Origin: Acidobacteriota bacterium
GTDB lineage: Bacteria > Acidobacteriota > Vicinamibacteria > Vicinamibacterales > UBA2999
Direction of reading: 5' to 3'
NCBI GenBank assembly: GCA_030697165.1
Contig: JAUYQQ010000021.1
Coordinates: 1 to 64,000 of the forward strand
Length of the DNA: 64,000 nucleotides
Shown: positions 31,619-41,812 of the stretch, in pieces
Numbering within the stretch: position 1 is the first letter of the stretch
Layout of the letters: the number at the start of each line of letters is the position of its first letter
Notes under the pieces: generated by a model
Database searches by the model: none
The model's input: the letters and a program-made list of their open reading frames with translations, nothing else
What the model was told of the DNA's origin: nothing
Program-made: the position numbers and the translations under genes

Positions 31619-33996
31619 TGAAATCGATGCAACTCGCAACCGGCGAGCGGCTCGGTGCCAGAAAGGAAGGCCTCGTTGGTGACGCGGGGGCAGGTCGGCG
31701 TGGCAATCTTGCCGGTGTCGCGGTCCACTTCGACGAAGCTCACCCCGCCTGGCGCTTCGAAGCCGGCATTGGCGCGGCCGGCTAGGGCCTTCATCATGAA
31801 CGAGGTCCAGATCGGCAGTGCCGCCTGCGAGCCGCTGAGGCCGAGGGGCTGGTTGTCGTCGAGGCCGACCCACACGACCGTGAGCAATTCGGGCGTGAAG
31901 CCGACGAACCAGGCGTCGCGCAGGTCGTTGGTGGTGCCCGACTTGCCGGCCGCATCGTAGGTGAAGCCGGCGCCGCGGGCGCTGGCCCCGGTCCCTTCGT
32001 TCAGCACGCTGCGCATCATGTGCGTGACCAGGAACGCGGCCGAGGGCCGCGCCACGCTGGGCCCGGGCACCACCTTGGGCCTGGCATCCTGCTCGCCGCT
32101 CAGCACGTTGATAATCGGCCGCAGCTTCTTCACCGTGCCGCGGTTCGGAAACACCGTGTAGGCTTCGGCCACCTCGAGCGGGGTCAGTTCGATCACCCCG
32201 AGGGCGACCGACGGGTACGGCTTCACCTGGTCCTGGGTGCCAATCTTGGTCTTGCGCCACAGCGCGACCACCTGGTCGTACCCGGTTTGCTCGGCCACCT
32301 TGACGGTGGCGACGTTGCGCGACATGGCGAGCGCGCGGCGGAGCGTGATGGCGCCGTCATACTCGCCGTCGTAATTGCGTGGCGTCCACTCCTGGTTGTC
32401 GAAATTCCAGGTCGTCGGCTCGTCGTACACGATCGTTGCCGGCGTGATGTCGCCGGTGCCCTCGTCGGCCGCCTTCTCGAAAGCCGCGAGGAAAACGAAC
32501 GGCTTGAAGGTGGAGCCCACCTGGCGCCGCGCGTTGGCGGCGCGGTTGAACTGCGACTGGTTGTAGGAGCGGCCGCCGATGAAGGACAGGATTTCGCCCG
32601 TGCGTGGATCGATCGCGACGAGCGCCGCCTGCGCCACGCGCTGAGGGCCGCGCTTGCGGCGCGCCAGCGCCACGTCCACCCTGGCAATGCCTTCGCGGAC
32701 GGCCTCCTGGGCGTGTCGCTGCAGGTTGAGGTCGAGCGTGGTGTAGATGTCGAGCGCGCCGGGCCTGGTGGTGACGCCCGGGAACGACTGGTCGAGCGCC
32801 TCGCCGAGGAAATCGACGAAGTACGGCGCCTCGTTGTCGACGGCGCGGGCGACCACCGCGATCGGTTCCCGGGTGGCGCGTTCGGCGGCGTCGGGCGTGA
32901 TGTACTCGCCGTCGGCCATCGAGCGGAGCACCACGTTGCGGCGGTCGCGGGCGCGCTCAGGATTGTTGAACGGCGAGTGGATCTGCGGTGACTGGATCAC
33001 ACCGGCAATCAGCGCCGCCTCGCTCAGCGTCAGGTTGCGCACGTCCTTGCCGAAGAATATCTTCGAGGCTTCGGCGACGCCGTGCAGCGCGAACGAACCG
33101 CGGTGCCCCAGGTAGACGTCGTTGAGGTACAGCTCGAGGATCTCGTCCTTGGTCGCCTTGGTCTCGAGAATGATGGCCATGAACTGCTCGCGGAGCTTGC
33201 GCAGCGGCGAGCGCTGTCCGGTCTGCTGCTCGAGGGCCATTTCATCGGTCAGGAAGAAGTTGCGGGCCAACTGCTGCGTGATGGTGCTGGCGCCAGAGAG
33301 ATAGGGCTTGTCGCCGAACACGTTGGTGACGAGCGCGCCAACGATCCGGATCGGGTCGATGCCCGGGTGGTAGTAGAACCGGCGGTCTTCGATGGCCAGC
33401 ACCGCCTCCTGCATGCGGGCGGGAATCGCGTCCAGGGCGACGCGCCGCCGCTTTTCGCGCGTGCCGGTCATCAGCCCGGTCAGCAGCGGCGCATCGAGCG
33501 TGACCCGGTCCACTGCCTTGGCTGCCACCTGCAGGCGGGCAATGCGTTGCGCCACTGGCGGTGGCTTGGCCGACTTCTTCTGGAGGACCGGCGGTTCGGG
33601 GAACGACACGGTCAGGGGCTTGCCGGCCTGGTCGCCGCCGCGGGAGATCAGCACGACGGTGTGGCGATCGATGGCGAACTCGCCGGGCTGTTCGACGCGC
33701 GAGCGCTGCGCGTAGCCGACGTCGTTGAGGCGTGCGATCAACTCGCTGTGGGTGATGTTCTGTCCGGCCTGCAACGTCAGCGGGCGGCCGAACACCCGGG
33801 GCACGGCGCGATCGCGTTCGCCGTGCAGGCGCGCATCGATGATGCGGCCGTACGAGACATAGAGATAGGTCAGCGAGCCCAGCATGACCAGCACGGCCGC
33901 GCCAAGGCTCATCAGGAGATGACGGCGGTAGGGCGCCAGCCACTTCGGCCAGCGGAGCCGCGCGCGCCAGCCCGATTTCTTCGATCGTTTCTTCAA
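31615..33996 (-). CDS. Bifunctional class A penicillin-binding protein (PBP1B-like)
   Basis: 793-aa peptidoglycan glycosyltransferase/transpeptidase. A basic cytosolic tail (MKKRSKKSGWRARLRWPKW) precedes a membrane helix (LLMSLGAAVLVMLGSLTYLYV). Then comes a UB2H-like module (RPLTLQAGQNITHSELIARL), the GT51 domain (AIEDRRFYYHPGIDPIRIVGA with the catalytic Glu, ASTITQQLARNFF, ILELYLNDVYLGHRG), and the transpeptidase with RQVGSTFKPFVFLAA (SxxK Ser), SRNVATVK (SxN) and AGKSGTTND (KTG-like). The TTG start at 33996 overlaps the bshC stop as TTGA. The UB2H region favours a PBP1B over a PBP1A type. The 3' end falls in a heptamer array. Confidence 0.93.
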   Translation of the reverse strand: MKKRSKKSGWRARLRWPKWLAPYRRHLLMSLGAAVLVMLGSLTYLYVSYGRIIDARLHGERDRAVPRVFGRPLTLQAGQNITHSELIARLNDVGYAQRSRVEQPGEFAIDRHTVVLISRGGDQAGKPLTVSFPEPPVLQKKSAKPPPVAQRIARLQVAAKAVDRVTLDAPLLTGLMTGTREKRRRVALDAIPARMQEAVLAIEDRRFYYHPGIDPIRIVGALVTNVFGDKPYLSGASTITQQLARNFFLTDEMALEQQTGQRSPLRKLREQFMAIILETKATKDEILELYLNDVYLGHRGSFALHGVAEASKIFFGKDVRNLTLSEAALIAGVIQSPQIHSPFNNPERARDRRNVVLRSMADGEYITPDAAERATREPIAVVARAVDNEAPYFVDFLGEALDQSFPGVTTRPGALDIYTTLDLNLQRHAQEAVREGIARVDVALARRKRGPQRVAQAALVAIDPRTGEILSFIGGRSYNQSQFNRAANARRQVGSTFKPFVFLAAFEKAADEGTGDITPATIVYDEPTTWNFDNQEWTPRNYDGEYDGAITLRRALAMSRNVATVKVAEQTGYDQVVALWRKTKIGTQDQVKPYPSVALGVIELTPLEVAEAYTVFPNRGTVKKLRPIINVLSGEQDARPKVVPGPSVARPSAAFLVTHMMRSVLNEGTGASARGAGFTYDAAGKSGTTNDLRDAWFVGFTPELLTVVWVGLDDNQPLGLSGSQAALPIWTSFMMKALAGRANAGFEAPGGVSFVEVDRDTGKIATPTCPRVTNEAFLSGTEPLAGCELHRFQ

Positions 33997-35693
33997 ATCG
34001 TCAGGACCCAGTGGTGGCCCATCTCGAGCGGCAGCTCGTCGATCAGCCGGTCCACCAGGGCGGGTCCGTAGCGGTTCAGGAACCACACGAAGCCGACTTC
34101 ACGTTCCTGCGGGTGGCCCTGGGGGAAGGTGAGGGCCTGCGCGCGCTGGAACTGGCGGCGGAGCGTCTCGTCTTTCCGCTTGGCCGCGTGAATCACCTTG
34201 TTGTGCAGCGAATGCACTTCATGCTCGAGCTTGCCGAGGGTGGATTTGACCGTGCCTTCGAGGGTCGGGTCGATCAGCGGCACCGCCGCCGCCACCGCGG
34301 CCATGCGCTCCACGATGGCGGCCGAGGCCGCCGTGAGCGACTGCTCGACCGTGGGCGGCAGCTGGCTTTCGAGCAACTGGTTCAACGCCGCTTCGTCCTG
34401 CGCCCGCAGCGCCGTGAGCGGCAGGTCGTACTTTCTGAGGAAGCGGACGGTCGCCGAATCGGCGAGGGTCGCCGTCGCGCGCTGATACATCAGCGGCATG
34501 GGCACGCCGAAGTGCGCGTAGACATCCTTGAGCTGGCCCAGGTACGCCAGCTCGTTGGGGCCGGCGACGTAGCAAATCGTCGGGAACACCGTGTCTTGCA
34601 CGAGGGGGCGCAACAGCACGTTCGGGCTGAAGTGTTCGGGATGCGCGGTCGCCTCGGCCACCAGTTGCGGCAGGGTGAACTCGCGCTCGCCGATCAGCGC
34701 CCGGTTGCCAGTGACGTGTACGGCGGCGCGTTCGGGGTTCAGGTGAAACACCGACACGGTGCCATCGGCCAGCGTCGCTTGCGCGTGATAGCCCTTGGCG
34801 ACCAGCGCCTCACCGGCGCGCGCGGCAATCCGCGCCGTGTTGCCAGGCTCGCTCACTTCCTTGACGAACACGTCGCGGGCCAGCACCTTGGCGGCCGGGT
34901 CGGACGAGTCGTAGACCACCAGGCCATGTGGCCCGAGCACCTCTTCGAGCCACGCGCCGAACGCCGTCGCCATGCCCACACCCGGCGCATAGGTCTTGCG
35001 AAGCGAACTGATGATCGCGGCCTTGAACTCCGAGTCGGGGAGCGCGGCCTCGAGTGCGTCGACGGCGGCCGTGCTGTCGGGCGTGAGTGTCAGCTTGGCG
35101 ATGGGGAGGTGGCCGGCGCCGTCGAGATCGGCCAGGCGGATGGTGGAGGGGGCGAGCTCGGTGTCGAGCACCGTACATCCGCTGACCTCGAGCCAATCGT
35201 GATCCTCGGCGTCAATCCAGAACACCGGAACGACCGGCACCTTGTGCTCGCGCTCCACCTTGGCCGCCAGCTTCATGGCCGTCAGGGCCTTCAGCAGCGT
35301 GAAGAGCGGACCGCCAAACAAGCCGGCTTGCTGACCCGTGATCACGACGCGGGTGGCCGGGTCGGCCAGCCGCGCGGCCGACGCGCGCGCCGCCGCGGGA
35401 GCGCCGCGCGATTGCTGCTGAGCCGCCAGGATGCGCGCAATCTCTGCCGGTTGACGGGCCAGGCCCTGTGACCGCGTAATGGTGTCGGCCCACGCCGAGG
35501 CGGTGGCGGGATCGCCGGCGAAGAACGGGGCCACGTTCGCGTACGCGAACGCGTAGTCGGACGCCAGCCGCCGAATCCACGGGAAAGTACGAATGTCTAC
35601 CGCCGTTGAGGCAGAGACGGGCGAGACGTCGGAAGGCACCGCCCCGTACTGTCTCAAACGGTCACCAACACTGTCAACCGTTGGTGATAACAT
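33993..35693 (-). CDS. bshC: Putative bacillithiol biosynthesis cysteine-adding enzyme
   Basis: 566-aa BshC-family protein. In Firmicutes BshC joins cysteine to glucosaminyl malate in the last step of bacillithiol synthesis; homologues are widespread in Acidobacteria and Bacteroidetes. Family features: ATRVVITGQQAGLFGGPLFTLLKALTAMKLA (nucleotide-binding-like), VPVFWIDAEDHDWLEV, CYVAGPNELAYLGQLKDVYAHFGVPMPLMYQR, and the C-terminal coiled coil LEHEVHSLHNKVIHAAKRK. The ATG 35693 start adds ~30 residues not typical of the family. It overlaps the PBP start by 4 nt. Whether the host makes bacillithiol cannot be judged because bshA and bshB are not here. Confidence 0.9.
   Translation of the reverse strand: MLSPTVDSVGDRLRQYGAVPSDVSPVSASTAVDIRTFPWIRRLASDYAFAYANVAPFFAGDPATASAWADTITRSQGLARQPAEIARILAAQQQSRGAPAAARASAARLADPATRVVITGQQAGLFGGPLFTLLKALTAMKLAAKVEREHKVPVVPVFWIDAEDHDWLEVSGCTVLDTELAPSTIRLADLDGAGHLPIAKLTLTPDSTAAVDALEAALPDSEFKAAIISSLRKTYAPGVGMATAFGAWLEEVLGPHGLVVYDSSDPAAKVLARDVFVKEVSEPGNTARIAARAGEALVAKGYHAQATLADGTVSVFHLNPERAAVHVTGNRALIGEREFTLPQLVAEATAHPEHFSPNVLLRPLVQDTVFPTICYVAGPNELAYLGQLKDVYAHFGVPMPLMYQRATATLADSATVRFLRKYDLPLTALRAQDEAALNQLLESQLPPTVEQSLTAASAAIVERMAAVAAAVPLIDPTLEGTVKSTLGKLEHEVHSLHNKVIHAAKRKDETLRRQFQRAQALTFPQGHPQEREVGFVWFLNRYGPALVDRLIDELPLEMGHHWVLTI
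35662..35687. promoter_or_regulatory. Inverted repeat at the bshC 5' end
   Basis: TCACCAAC-N10-GTTGGTGA, 8-bp arms, in the first codons of bshC and upstream of the divergent pseudokinase. Arm length and spacing fit a repressor site, but no regulator is linked; this is a weak prediction. Confidence 0.3.
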
Positions 35694-35750
35694 TGCGAGT
35701 CGAGAAATGGACGAAAAGGCTCACCGAGGTTCGATGAGCAGACTCGGTCT

Positions 35751-37253
35751 TTGGTTACAGACGTAGTGGACGGCGACTCCCTCGAAGCGGCCTTGCGCGA
35801 CTATGGTCCCGCGGCGATTGAAGACCTATTGCCGCGCCTTCGGGCGATCGCGGAGATCCTCGACGCCGCACATGCTTCCGGCCAGGTTCACGGCCGCCTC
35901 CATCCCCAGAATATTTTCGTCTCGGCCGACCAGACGCAGGTTCATGGCCTGGACGAGACCACGGCGGCGGCCGATCAACCGGCGCGTCCGCCCTATGCAG
36001 CGCCCGAAATCGCCGCCGGCGGGCCTGCGCAACCGGCCGCCGACCAGTTTTCGCTGGGCGCGATCGCGTTCGAGTGGATGTTCGGCCGGAGAATTTCCGG
36101 GCCTGCCGTGCGGCCAATCGAGGTGCGCGCGCTGCCCGGCGTCGATCGCGCCGCGTTGGCACGGGCGTTCACGCGCGCGCTGGCGCCGCAGCCGGCCGAT
36201 CGATTCGCGTCGTGCTTGGCCTTTTGCCAGGCGCTCGAAGCCGCCGTCATCCCCGTGCTGCCTCTTGGCGGCGCCGTTGACGAAGACGAAGACGTCCTCG
36301 AAACCGGGTTCCTGCCGGAGCCCACGCCCGCCTCGCCGATCGATCTCGATGAGCTCGAGCCGGTAGCAGCCGCGGTTCCGGTCCTGGAGGAGAAAGAGGA
36401 AACGCCACTGGAATCGTTCGAGCCCCGCCTGTCGCCGCCGGTTGAGCCCGTGACATCGTGGCAGCCGAGCGCCGCTTACACGCCGGCGAAGCCGGCCGAG
36501 CGGTTTAGCGGCGGCATGTTGATCGCGGCCTGCCTGGTCGGCATGGTGGTGGGTTTCGCGGCCGGCTACATGGCGCGGCCGCGCGCGCTGCAGACGCGCC
36601 CGATCCAGACGATGGCGGCGCCCTCGAACGGCACCGAGGCCGCGGTGAGTGCGCCGGTCGCCGCAGCGCCGGTCGAAGGGCCAGCTGAGGCGGCACCGCA
36701 AGGCAACCCCAAGAAGGGGTTGCCTCCACCCGTTGAAGTGAATGCGGGCCGCCTGCTGATTCGTTCGACGCCAAGCGGGGCCAGCGTCGCGGTGGACGGG
36801 GTCGCCCGCGGCGTGACTCCGCTGGCGCTCCGCGATCTCGAGTTGGGCTCGCGCAGGGTCGCCATTACCCGCCGCGGCTATATCGCCGAGGAGCAACGCG
36901 TCGTGCTGACGCGGGCCCGTCCCTCGCGGACGCTGGAAGTTCAGCTGACGCCGTCCGCCTCCGCGGCCGCCGGCCGCTCCGGCGTGACCTTGCCGAAGCC
37001 CGCAGGTTCGCCAGCGGGCGTCGGCGGGGCAGCGATGACCGGCGGTCTGTTAGTCGAGTCGCGTCCGCCGGGCGCCACCGTGACGGTGAATGGCACCAAC
37101 CGGGGCACCACGCCTCTGACGATTGAGGCCCTGGCCCCGGGGAGCTACCGCGTCGGCCTGTCGCTGGCCGGCTATCAGAGTTTTGCCACCACGGTACGCG
37201 TGGTGGCCGGCGAGCGCGCGCGCGCGGCCGCCTCGTTGAGCGTACAGGAGTAA
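35751..37253 (+). CDS. PEGA-domain protein with truncated pseudokinase domain
   Basis: 500-aa membrane protein. Residues 1-165 match only the C-lobe of a Hanks kinase: [39 protein letters not shown], then HGRLHPQN where HRDLKPxN is expected (catalytic Asp missing), no DFG, but an APE-like YAAPEIAAG. The N-lobe with the ATP Lys is absent. An acidic linker, a membrane helix near 256-275 ([18 protein letters not shown]), and two PEGA domains outside (~332-377 and ~428-472) follow. The start is TTG 35751, as no other start codon fits. Residues ~317-327 ([10 protein letters not shown]) are translated from an intergenic-type hairpin repeat. It precedes carA by 2 nt. Confidence 0.75.
   Translation: MVTDVVDGDSLEAALRDYGPAAIEDLLPRLRAIAEILDAAHASGQVHGRLHPQNIFVSADQTQVHGLDETTAAADQPARPPYAAPEIAAGGPAQPAADQFSLGAIAFEWMFGRRISGPAVRPIEVRALPGVDRAALARAFTRALAPQPADRFASCLAFCQALEAAVIPVLPLGGAVDEDEDVLETGFLPEPTPASPIDLDELEPVAAAVPVLEEKEETPLESFEPRLSPPVEPVTSWQPSAAYTPAKPAERFSGGMLIAACLVGMVVGFAAGYMARPRALQTRPIQTMAAPSNGTEAAVSAPVAAAPVEGPAEAAPQGNPKKGLPPPVEVNAGRLLIRSTPSGASVAVDGVARGVTPLALRDLELGSRRVAITRRGYIAEEQRVVLTRARPSRTLEVQLTPSASAAAGRSGVTLPKPAGSPAGVGGAAMTGGLLVESRPPGATVTVNGTNRGTTPLTIEALAPGSYRVGLSLAGYQSFATTVRVVAGERARAAASLSVQE
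36701..36730 (-). repeat. Hairpin repeat inside the pseudokinase gene
   Basis: AGGCAACCCC..GGGGTTGCCT (36701-36725) followed by CCACC: an inverted copy of the GGTGGAGGCAACCC element, read in frame without stop in the linker before the first PEGA domain. Confidence 0.9.
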
Positions 37254-37255
37254 GG

Positions 37256-38389
37256 ATGAACGCGATTCTGGCACTGGAAAACGGCACCTGGTTTCAGGGT
37301 GTCTCGGCGGGCGCCGCGGGCGAGACCACGGGCGAAGTGGTGTTCAACACCAGCATGACCGGTTACCAGGAGATCCTCACGGACCCCTCGTACGCCGGGC
37401 AGATTGTCACCATGACCGCGCCGCAGATCGGCAACTACGGCGTGGCCGGGGCTGACACCGAGTCCGACAAGCCGCAGGTTGCCGGTTTCGTCATGCGCGA
37501 CGCCTCGCCGGTGTCCAGCAACTGGCGCGCCACCGGCACCCTGCGCGACTACCTGGTCCGCCACAACATCGTCGCCATCGGCGACGTCGACACGCGCGCG
37601 CTGACCAGGGCGCTACGCTCGTCGGGTGTCATGCGCGGCATTATCGCGACCGGCTCCGCGGATCCGGCGGTGCTGGTTGAGCGTGCCCGCCAAGTGCCGC
37701 ACATGGAAGGCAGCGACCTGGTCAAGGACGTCACCACGCCCGAGGCGTACGACTTTGCCACCTCGCTGGCCGACGCGGTGACCGATGCCAGCTTCGGCGT
37801 GGAGCCGCTGCGCCGCGCCAAGCGCACACTGCGCGTGGCGGCGTACGACTACGGCATCAAGACCAACATCCTGCGGCGGCTGGCCGCCCACGGTTGCCAG
37901 GTGCGGGTGTTTCCCGCGTCCACTCCCGCCGCCGAAGTGATGGCGTGGAAGCCGGACGGTATCTTCCTGAGCAACGGCCCGGGCGACCCGGCGGCGGTGA
38001 CCTACGCCGTCGACAACATCAAGGAACTGGCCGAAGGCAGCACGCCGATGTTCGGCATTTGCCTCGGCCACCAGTTGATGGGGCTCGCGCTTGGCGCCAA
38101 GACCTACAAGTTGAAGTTCGGCCACCGCGGCGGCAATCACCCGGTGAAGCAGCTCGACACCGGCGCCATTGAGATCACGTCGCAGAACCACGGCTTCGCC
38201 GTTGACCCGGACTCGCTGCCGGCGACGACGCGGGTCACGCACCTGAACTTGTACGACGGCACCATTGAGGGCCTGCGGCACATCGACAAGCCGATTTTCT
38301 CGGTGCAGTACCATCCGGAGGCCTCGCCGGGACCGCACGACGCCGACTATCTGTTCCAGGAATTTCTCGACGAAATGGAAAAGAACTAA
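37256..38389 (+). CDS. carA: Carbamoyl-phosphate synthase small subunit
   Basis: 377-aa glutaminase subunit that supplies ammonia to CarB for pyrimidine and arginine synthesis. The N-terminal domain starts [42 protein letters not shown]; the class I glutamine amidotransferase domain holds the nucleophile in [16 protein letters not shown] (Cys) and the His-Glu pair in [16 protein letters not shown] 37256 lies 2 nt after the previous stop, and carB starts right after its stop, so carAB is one operon. Confidence 0.98.
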   Translation: MNAILALENGTWFQGVSAGAAGETTGEVVFNTSMTGYQEILTDPSYAGQIVTMTAPQIGNYGVAGADTESDKPQVAGFVMRDASPVSSNWRATGTLRDYLVRHNIVAIGDVDTRALTRALRSSGVMRGIIATGSADPAVLVERARQVPHMEGSDLVKDVTTPEAYDFATSLADAVTDASFGVEPLRRAKRTLRVAAYDYGIKTNILRRLAAHGCQVRVFPASTPAAEVMAWKPDGIFLSNGPGDPAAVTYAVDNIKELAEGSTPMFGICLGHQLMGLALGAKTYKLKFGHRGGNHPVKQLDTGAIEITSQNHGFAVDPDSLPATTRVTHLNLYDGTIEGLRHIDKPIFSVQYHPEASPGPHDADYLFQEFLDEMEKN

Positions 38390-41300
38390 GTGCCAAAACG
38401 TACAGAGATCAAGCGGGTACTGGTCATCGGGTCGGGCCCGATCGTCATCGGCCAGGCGTGCGAGTTCGACTATTCGGGCACGCAGGCCTGCAAGGCGTTG
38501 CGCGACGAAGGCCTCGAAGTGATTCTCGTCAACAGCAACCCGGCGACCATCATGACCGACCCCGAGTTGGCGGACCGCACGTATGTCGAGCCGCTGACGC
38601 CCGAGGCCCTCGAGAAGATCATCGCGCGCGAGCAGCCGGATGCGATTTTGCCCACGGTCGGCGGCCAGACGGCGCTCAACCTCGCGGTGCAGCTCGACGA
38701 GCTCGGCATTCTCAAGAAGCACAACGTCGCGCTGATCGGCGCGTCGATCCCGGCGATTAAAGTTGCCGAAGACCGCTTGTTGTTTCGCGATGCCATGAAG
38801 GAAATCGGCGTCCCCGTGCCGGACAGCGGCGTGGCCAAGACGCTGGAAGAGGCGCACGCGATCGTTGAACGGACCGGATTCCCGGCCATCATTCGTCCTT
38901 CATTCACCATGGGCGGCGTCGGCGGCGGCATTGCCTACAACCTCGAAGAGTTCAAGGACATTGCCGGTCGCGGCCTGCACTTGAGCCCGGTCCACGAAAT
39001 CCTCGTCGAGACGTCGGTCATCGGCTGGAAGGAATTCGAGCTCGAGGTAATGCGGGACGCGGCCGACAACTTCGTCGTCATCTGTTCGATCGAGAACATC
39101 GACCCGATGGGCGTGCACACCGGCGACAGCATCACCGTGGCGCCGGCGCTGACGCTGACCGACAAGGAATACCAGCGCATGCGCGACTGGGGTCGCAAGA
39201 TCATCCGCCGCGTCGGCGTCGAAACCGGCGGCTCCAACATCCAGTTCGCCATCAACCCGGACGATGGCCGGATGATCGTGATTGAGATGAACCCGCGCGT
39301 GTCGCGGTCGTCGGCGCTGGCCTCCAAGGCGACCGGCTTCCCGATTGCCAAGATCGCCGCCAAGCTCGCGCTCGGCTATCACCTCGACGAGATTCCAAAC
39401 GACATCACGCGGGTGACGCCGGCGTCGTTCGAACCCACCATCGACTACGTCGTGGTCAAGTTTCCGCGCTGGAACTTCGAGAAGTTCCCGCTGGCCGACC
39501 GCACCCTGACCACGCAGATGAAGTCGGTGGGCGAGGCGATGGCGATTGGCCGCACCTTCAAGGAGGCGTTCCTGAAGGGCGTGCGCTCGCTGGAGCTGGG
39601 CAAGGAGGGCTTGCTGTTCCGCCGGCCGCAGATGGACGTGGACGAAGCGGACGCGGGTTCGAGCGAGGACGAAGATACGGAGCTGCGCCGCAAGCTCGTG
39701 ATCCCGACTGACCGGCGCATGTGGGCGTTGTTCCGGGCGCTCGACAAGGGCTGGGACGTCGAGAAGATCCACGAGCTGACCAACATCGACCCGTGGTTCC
39801 TGCAGCAGTTCAAGGAGCTGGTCGAGCTGCGCAAGACGGCCGAGATGGTCGGCCTGCGCGACATGTCCTACGACCTGATGCGCACGCTCAAGCGCGCCGG
39901 CTTCGGCGACGGCGAGCTGGCCGACATTCTCGGCGTCAACGAGACGGCGGTGCGCGAGAAGCGCAACGAGTTGAAGGTGAAGACCGTCTTCAAGCGGATC
40001 GATACCTGCGCGGCCGAATTCGAGTCGTATACGCCGTACATGTACAGCACCTTCGAACAGGAGTGCGAGGCTGACCCGACCGACAAGCAGAAGGTGATCA
40101 TCCTCGGCAGCGGCCCGAACCGTATTGGCCAGGGCATCGAGTTCGACTATTGCTGCTGCCATGCGGTGTTCGGTTTCAAGAAAGAGGGGTTCGAGACCGT
40201 GATGGTCAACTGCAACCCCGAAACCGTGTCGACCGATTACGACACCGCCGACCGGCTGTACTTCGAGCCGCTCACGTTCGAGGACGTGATGGCGGTGATC
40301 GAACGCGAGCGCGAGGGCAACGTGGACGTGTCGTGCGTCGTCCAGTTCGGCGGACAGACGCCGCTGAAGCTGGCGCTCGGGCTGCAGGCCGCCGGGGTCA
40401 CCATTCTGGGCACGTCGCCCGACTCGATTGACCTCGCCGAAGACCGCCAGCGCTTCAATCAATTGCTGTGGGACCTGGGCATTCCGCAACCCGCCAGCGG
40501 CACCGCCACGTCGCGGGCCGAGGCGCGCGAAGTCGCGGCCAAGGTCGGCTTCCCGGTGGTGGTGCGCCCGTCGTACGTGCTGGGCGGACGCAACATGGCG
40601 ATCGTGTATGACGTCGCGACGCTCGACCGCTACATGATGACCGCGGTGGACGTGTCGCACGACCGGCCGATCCTGATCGACCGCTTCCTGGAACACGCCA
40701 AGGAGGTGGACGTCGACTGCGTCGCCGACGAAACCGGCGCCGTCGTGATTGGCGGCATCATGGAGCACATCGAAGAGGCCGGCATCCATTCGGGCGACAG
40801 CTCGTGCGTCGTGCCGCCGCCGGGATTGGGCGACCGCCACCTGGCGACCATTCGCGACTACACGCGGCGCATCGCGAAGGCGCTGAAGGTGGTCGGCTTG
40901 ATGAACACGCAGTACGCCATCAAGGACGACATGGTCTACGTGCTCGAGGTCAACCCGCGCGCGTCGCGCACGGTGCCGTACCTGTCAAAGGCCAACGGCG
41001 TGCCGCTGGCGCAGGTGGCCGCACGGGTGATGGCGGGCAAGTCGCTGGCCGACCTGGGCGTGATCGACGACATGGTGCCGGCGGGCGTGTTCGTGAAGAG
41101 CCCGGTGTTCCCGTTCGTGCGCTTCCCTGGCGTCGACACGATTCTGGGACCCGAGATGAAGTCCACCGGCGAGGTGATGGGCGGCGCCGACAACTTCGGC
41201 ATGGCGTTCGCCAAGGCGATGCTGGGCGCCGGGCAGCGGCTGCCGGAAGAGGGCTCCATCTGCATCAGCGTGAACAACGAGGACAAGGGCGAGGTGCTGC

Positions 41301-41659
41301 CCATTGCGAAGGGCTTCGCCGAGCTGGGGTTCCAGTTGATCGGCACGCGCGGCACCGCCGCGTACCTGCGAGCGCACGGCCTGGAGTGCTCGGTGGTGTT
41401 CAAGGTGAACGAGGGCCGGCCGAGCCTGGCCGACGAGATCGTCAATCGCAAGATCTCGCTGGTGGTGAACACCCCGCACGGGCGCGAGTCGTTCTTCGAC
41501 GACAAGGCTGTTCGCCGCGCGGCGATGATGGCCGGGGTGCCGTGCATCACGACGATCACCGGCGCGGCCGCGGCGCTGGAGGCGATTCGGGCCTTGAGAA
41601 CCGAAGGCCTCGAGGTCCGAGCGCTGCAGGACTACTACGCCGCCGTCGCCAGCTCCTAG
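38390..41659 (+). CDS. carB: Carbamoyl-phosphate synthase large subunit
   Basis: 1089-aa enzyme with two homologous ATP-grasp halves: [21 protein letters not shown] begins the first and [20 protein letters not shown] the second (residue ~565). The first half phosphorylates bicarbonate, the second carbamate; the C-terminal MGS-like allosteric domain starts near 960 ([32 protein letters not shown]). Start GTG 38390, immediately after the carA stop. Length is normal. A GGTGGAGGCAACCC hairpin follows the stop and could end the transcript. Confidence 0.98.
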   Translation: MPKRTEIKRVLVIGSGPIVIGQACEFDYSGTQACKALRDEGLEVILVNSNPATIMTDPELADRTYVEPLTPEALEKIIAREQPDAILPTVGGQTALNLAVQLDELGILKKHNVALIGASIPAIKVAEDRLLFRDAMKEIGVPVPDSGVAKTLEEAHAIVERTGFPAIIRPSFTMGGVGGGIAYNLEEFKDIAGRGLHLSPVHEILVETSVIGWKEFELEVMRDAADNFVVICSIENIDPMGVHTGDSITVAPALTLTDKEYQRMRDWGRKIIRRVGVETGGSNIQFAINPDDGRMIVIEMNPRVSRSSALASKATGFPIAKIAAKLALGYHLDEIPNDITRVTPASFEPTIDYVVVKFPRWNFEKFPLADRTLTTQMKSVGEAMAIGRTFKEAFLKGVRSLELGKEGLLFRRPQMDVDEADAGSSEDEDTELRRKLVIPTDRRMWALFRALDKGWDVEKIHELTNIDPWFLQQFKELVELRKTAEMVGLRDMSYDLMRTLKRAGFGDGELADILGVNETAVREKRNELKVKTVFKRIDTCAAEFESYTPYMYSTFEQECEADPTDKQKVIILGSGPNRIGQGIEFDYCCCHAVFGFKKEGFETVMVNCNPETVSTDYDTADRLYFEPLTFEDVMAVIEREREGNVDVSCVVQFGGQTPLKLALGLQAAGVTILGTSPDSIDLAEDRQRFNQLLWDLGIPQPASGTATSRAEAREVAAKVGFPVVVRPSYVLGGRNMAIVYDVATLDRYMMTAVDVSHDRPILIDRFLEHAKEVDVDCVADETGAVVIGGIMEHIEEAGIHSGDSSCVVPPPGLGDRHLATIRDYTRRIAKALKVVGLMNTQYAIKDDMVYVLEVNPRASRTVPYLSKANGVPLAQVAARVMAGKSLADLGVIDDMVPAGVFVKSPVFPFVRFPGVDTILGPEMKSTGEVMGGADNFGMAFAKAMLGAGQRLPEEGSICISVNNEDKGEVLPIAKGFAELGFQLIGTRGTAAYLRAHGLECSVVFKVNEGRPSLADEIVNRKISLVVNTPHGRESFFDDKAVRRAAMMAGVPCITTITGAAAALEAIRALRTEGLEVRALQDYYAAVASS

Positions 41660-41664
41660 GTAAC

Positions 41665-41691
41665 GGTGGAGGCAACCCTTTAGGGTTGCCT
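41665..41691. repeat. Hairpin AGGCAACCC-TTTA-GGGTTGCCT after carB
   Basis: Perfect 9-bp stem with a TTTA loop and leader GGTGG, 6 nt after the carB stop. Reference copy of this repeat family. Confidence 0.9.
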
Positions 41692-41812
41692 GGCATTGCA
41701 GGAAACGCCACGTCTTTCTCGCTGAAGCGTGGCGTGTTCTGCGTACTTAGAACGCTGTTTCTAGCATTTCCGCCGCTTTCCCGATGCCCCGCCGTTTGCT
41801 TGTGAGAGTGCC

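Noticed and set aside
34011-35471. 486-codon frame antisense to bshC
   Set aside because: Shadow of bshC, no start context or domain.
35707-35766. 19-codon ATG frame ahead of the pseudokinase as a missing N-lobe in another frame
   Set aside because: The peptide shows no kinase N-lobe features; at most it is a chance short frame or leader.
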